Positions 62,844-64,000 of a stretch of DNA of 64,000 nucleotides are shown here, one piece after another. The notes beneath the pieces are model-generated. The model worked only from the letters and a program-made list of their open reading frames with translations. It was not told the DNA's origin and searched no databases. The position numbers and the translations under genes were made by a program. The stretch lies in NCBI GenBank assembly GCA_017454945.1, contig JAFTCA010000027.1:24494-88493 (forward strand), read 5' to 3'. How positions within the stretch are numbered: the first letter of the stretch is position 1; each line of letters starts with the position of its first letter. The stretch is from Bacteroidales bacterium (GTDB lineage: Bacteria > Bacteroidota > Bacteroidia > Bacteroidales > WCHB1-69).

Positions 62844-62876
62844 GTAGTAAGTTCATTGATAGAATGGACGTACTAC
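62844..62876 (+). terminator. Probable terminator of ychF
   Basis: GTAGTA-A-GTTCATT, loop GATA, GAATGGAC-G-TACTAC: 13 pairs with one mismatch and one T.G, followed by a T-rich stretch. It also has a GTAG foot. Confidence 0.6.
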
Positions 62877-62939
62877 TTATCTGTTTTTATTTAATTTTTT
62901 TGTAATATTGCATTTTGTTAATCATTATCATTAACTTTA

Positions 62940-63466
62940 ATGCAATATATTATGAAGAGTGACGAAATAAAACAGATGTTCGTTCAGTTCGAACAGGTTG
63001 CTTGTGAGATTAACCAGGTGGAGTGTTGGAGTGCACGGGAATTATGTCCATTACTTGGTTATACACAATGGCGAAATTTTGTCAATGTGATTGACAAGGC
63101 AAAATCCTCTTGCCAAAACGCCGGACAATCGTTAACCGATCATTTTGCTGACGTCAGCAAAATGATAAATCTTGCCAAAGGTGCTGAACGTGAAGTAGAT
63201 GATGTCATGCTAACACGCTACGCCTGCTACCTTATAGCACAAAACGGCGACCCTCGTAAGCCGCAGGTTGCTTTTGCACAGACATACTTTGCTGTACAAA
63301 CCCGACGGGCAGAAGTAATAGAAAAGAGACTGCGAGATGTAGAAAGAGTAAAAGCACGCACCAAGTTCCAGAACAACTTCCTGCCGAGGAGGATGTAAAA
63401 AAAGTAGCCCGACGTCTTGCTACAGAAGAGAAGAAAGCATTAAGAAGCAAAAAGAAAAGAAAATAA
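62940..63466 (+). pseudogene. dinD-like gene with internal deletion and frameshift
   Basis: Codons 1-140 give a good DinD N-terminal (Bro-N-like) domain: [20 protein letters not shown], then [20 protein letters not shown] and [19 protein letters not shown]. At about 63354 the frame shifts; continuing in another frame gives [20 protein letters not shown] and a Lys-rich end to TAA at 63464-63466, which resembles the DinD C-terminus. About 110 residues between these parts are missing compared with E. coli DinD (274 residues). In the original frame the product ends at 63398 after 152 residues. DinD is an SOS protein affecting RecA. Promoter is weak (TAATATTG at 62903-62910). Confidence 0.75.

Positions 63467-64000
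<534 letters not shown>

Overview
The window is chromosomal DNA from a member of the Bacteroidota, most likely order Bacteroidales. Three things point there. Almost every intergenic start carries the TAnnTTTG element recognised by the Bacteroidota primary sigma factor, and a short 287-residue primary sigma gene lacking region 1.1 is present. Two or three proteins end in type IX secretion sorting domains, and a GldB-like lipoprotein is encoded. Several genes belong to families typical of the phylum (DUF4290, DUF4197, the PASTA protein, the second PurF-like protein, long MORN-like repeat proteins). No rRNA, CRISPR array, intact transposase or prophage is seen. Three tRNAs are present (Trp, Thr, Arg).

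Layout. 1-3.3 kb: the 5' end of a response regulator gene, an rRNA methyltransferase and an acyl-CoA synthetase. 3.5-9.3 kb: a tightly packed run of membrane LytTR regulator, kdsA, membrane sulfatase/LTA-synthase-like enzyme and GH5-like glycosidase, which reads as an envelope glycan operon. 9.4-10.7 kb: a 59-residue membrane protein and a split chromate-transporter pair. 10.7-13.4 kb: an AT-richer accessory patch with a small XRE-like protein behind a terminator-like leader, an unknown protein, a secreted protein with a type IX tail, a membrane-anchored SEC-C protein, and a cluster of four short hairpins. 13.4-26.4 kb: housekeeping and membrane genes (DUF1294, Mpv17-like, LMW phosphatase, mscL, hemerythrin plus a degenerate receiver regulator, PurF paralogue, NSS transporter, porin plus GATE transporter, folate cyclo-ligase, malic enzyme, SpoU methylase). 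26.4-28.5 kb: an ORF6N remnant, then tRNA-Trp, tuf and tRNA-Thr. 28.6-37.7 kb, mostly minus strand: CdsZ-like zinc ribbon, Nif3, ABC exporter, DUF4290, exonuclease, a T9SS substrate and a PASTA protein. 37.7-50 kb: nucleotidyltransferase, metG, PspC, folE, MBL hydrolase, MORN protein, aspS with two lipoproteins, tRNA-Arg, purC, a helical-repeat protein, ssb and gldB. 50-57 kb: DUF4197 lipoprotein, birA, FemAB-like acyltransferase, rpoD, class II ribonucleotide reductase and rpsU. 57-64 kb: four-helix protein, LysM transglycosylase, DUF3857 transglutaminase, NifU-like protein, ychF, a deleted dinD and the start of nifJ (pyruvate:ferredoxin oxidoreductase). Class II RNR with PFOR suggests an anaerobe.

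The gene content is largely ordinary core genome. The unusual material is mostly between genes: modular low-complexity repeats shared by at least seven intergenic spaces, GTAG-footed hairpins, a 19-bp hairpin built from four CTATAG units, inverted repeats straddling promoters, and back-to-back divergent promoters. Inside genes, the points of note are a C10 tract in a LysM transglycosylase, a receiver domain that lost its phospho-acceptor, a PurF paralogue without its catalytic cysteine, and a dinD gene with an internal deletion. I did not find a clear new multi-gene defence or mobile system.
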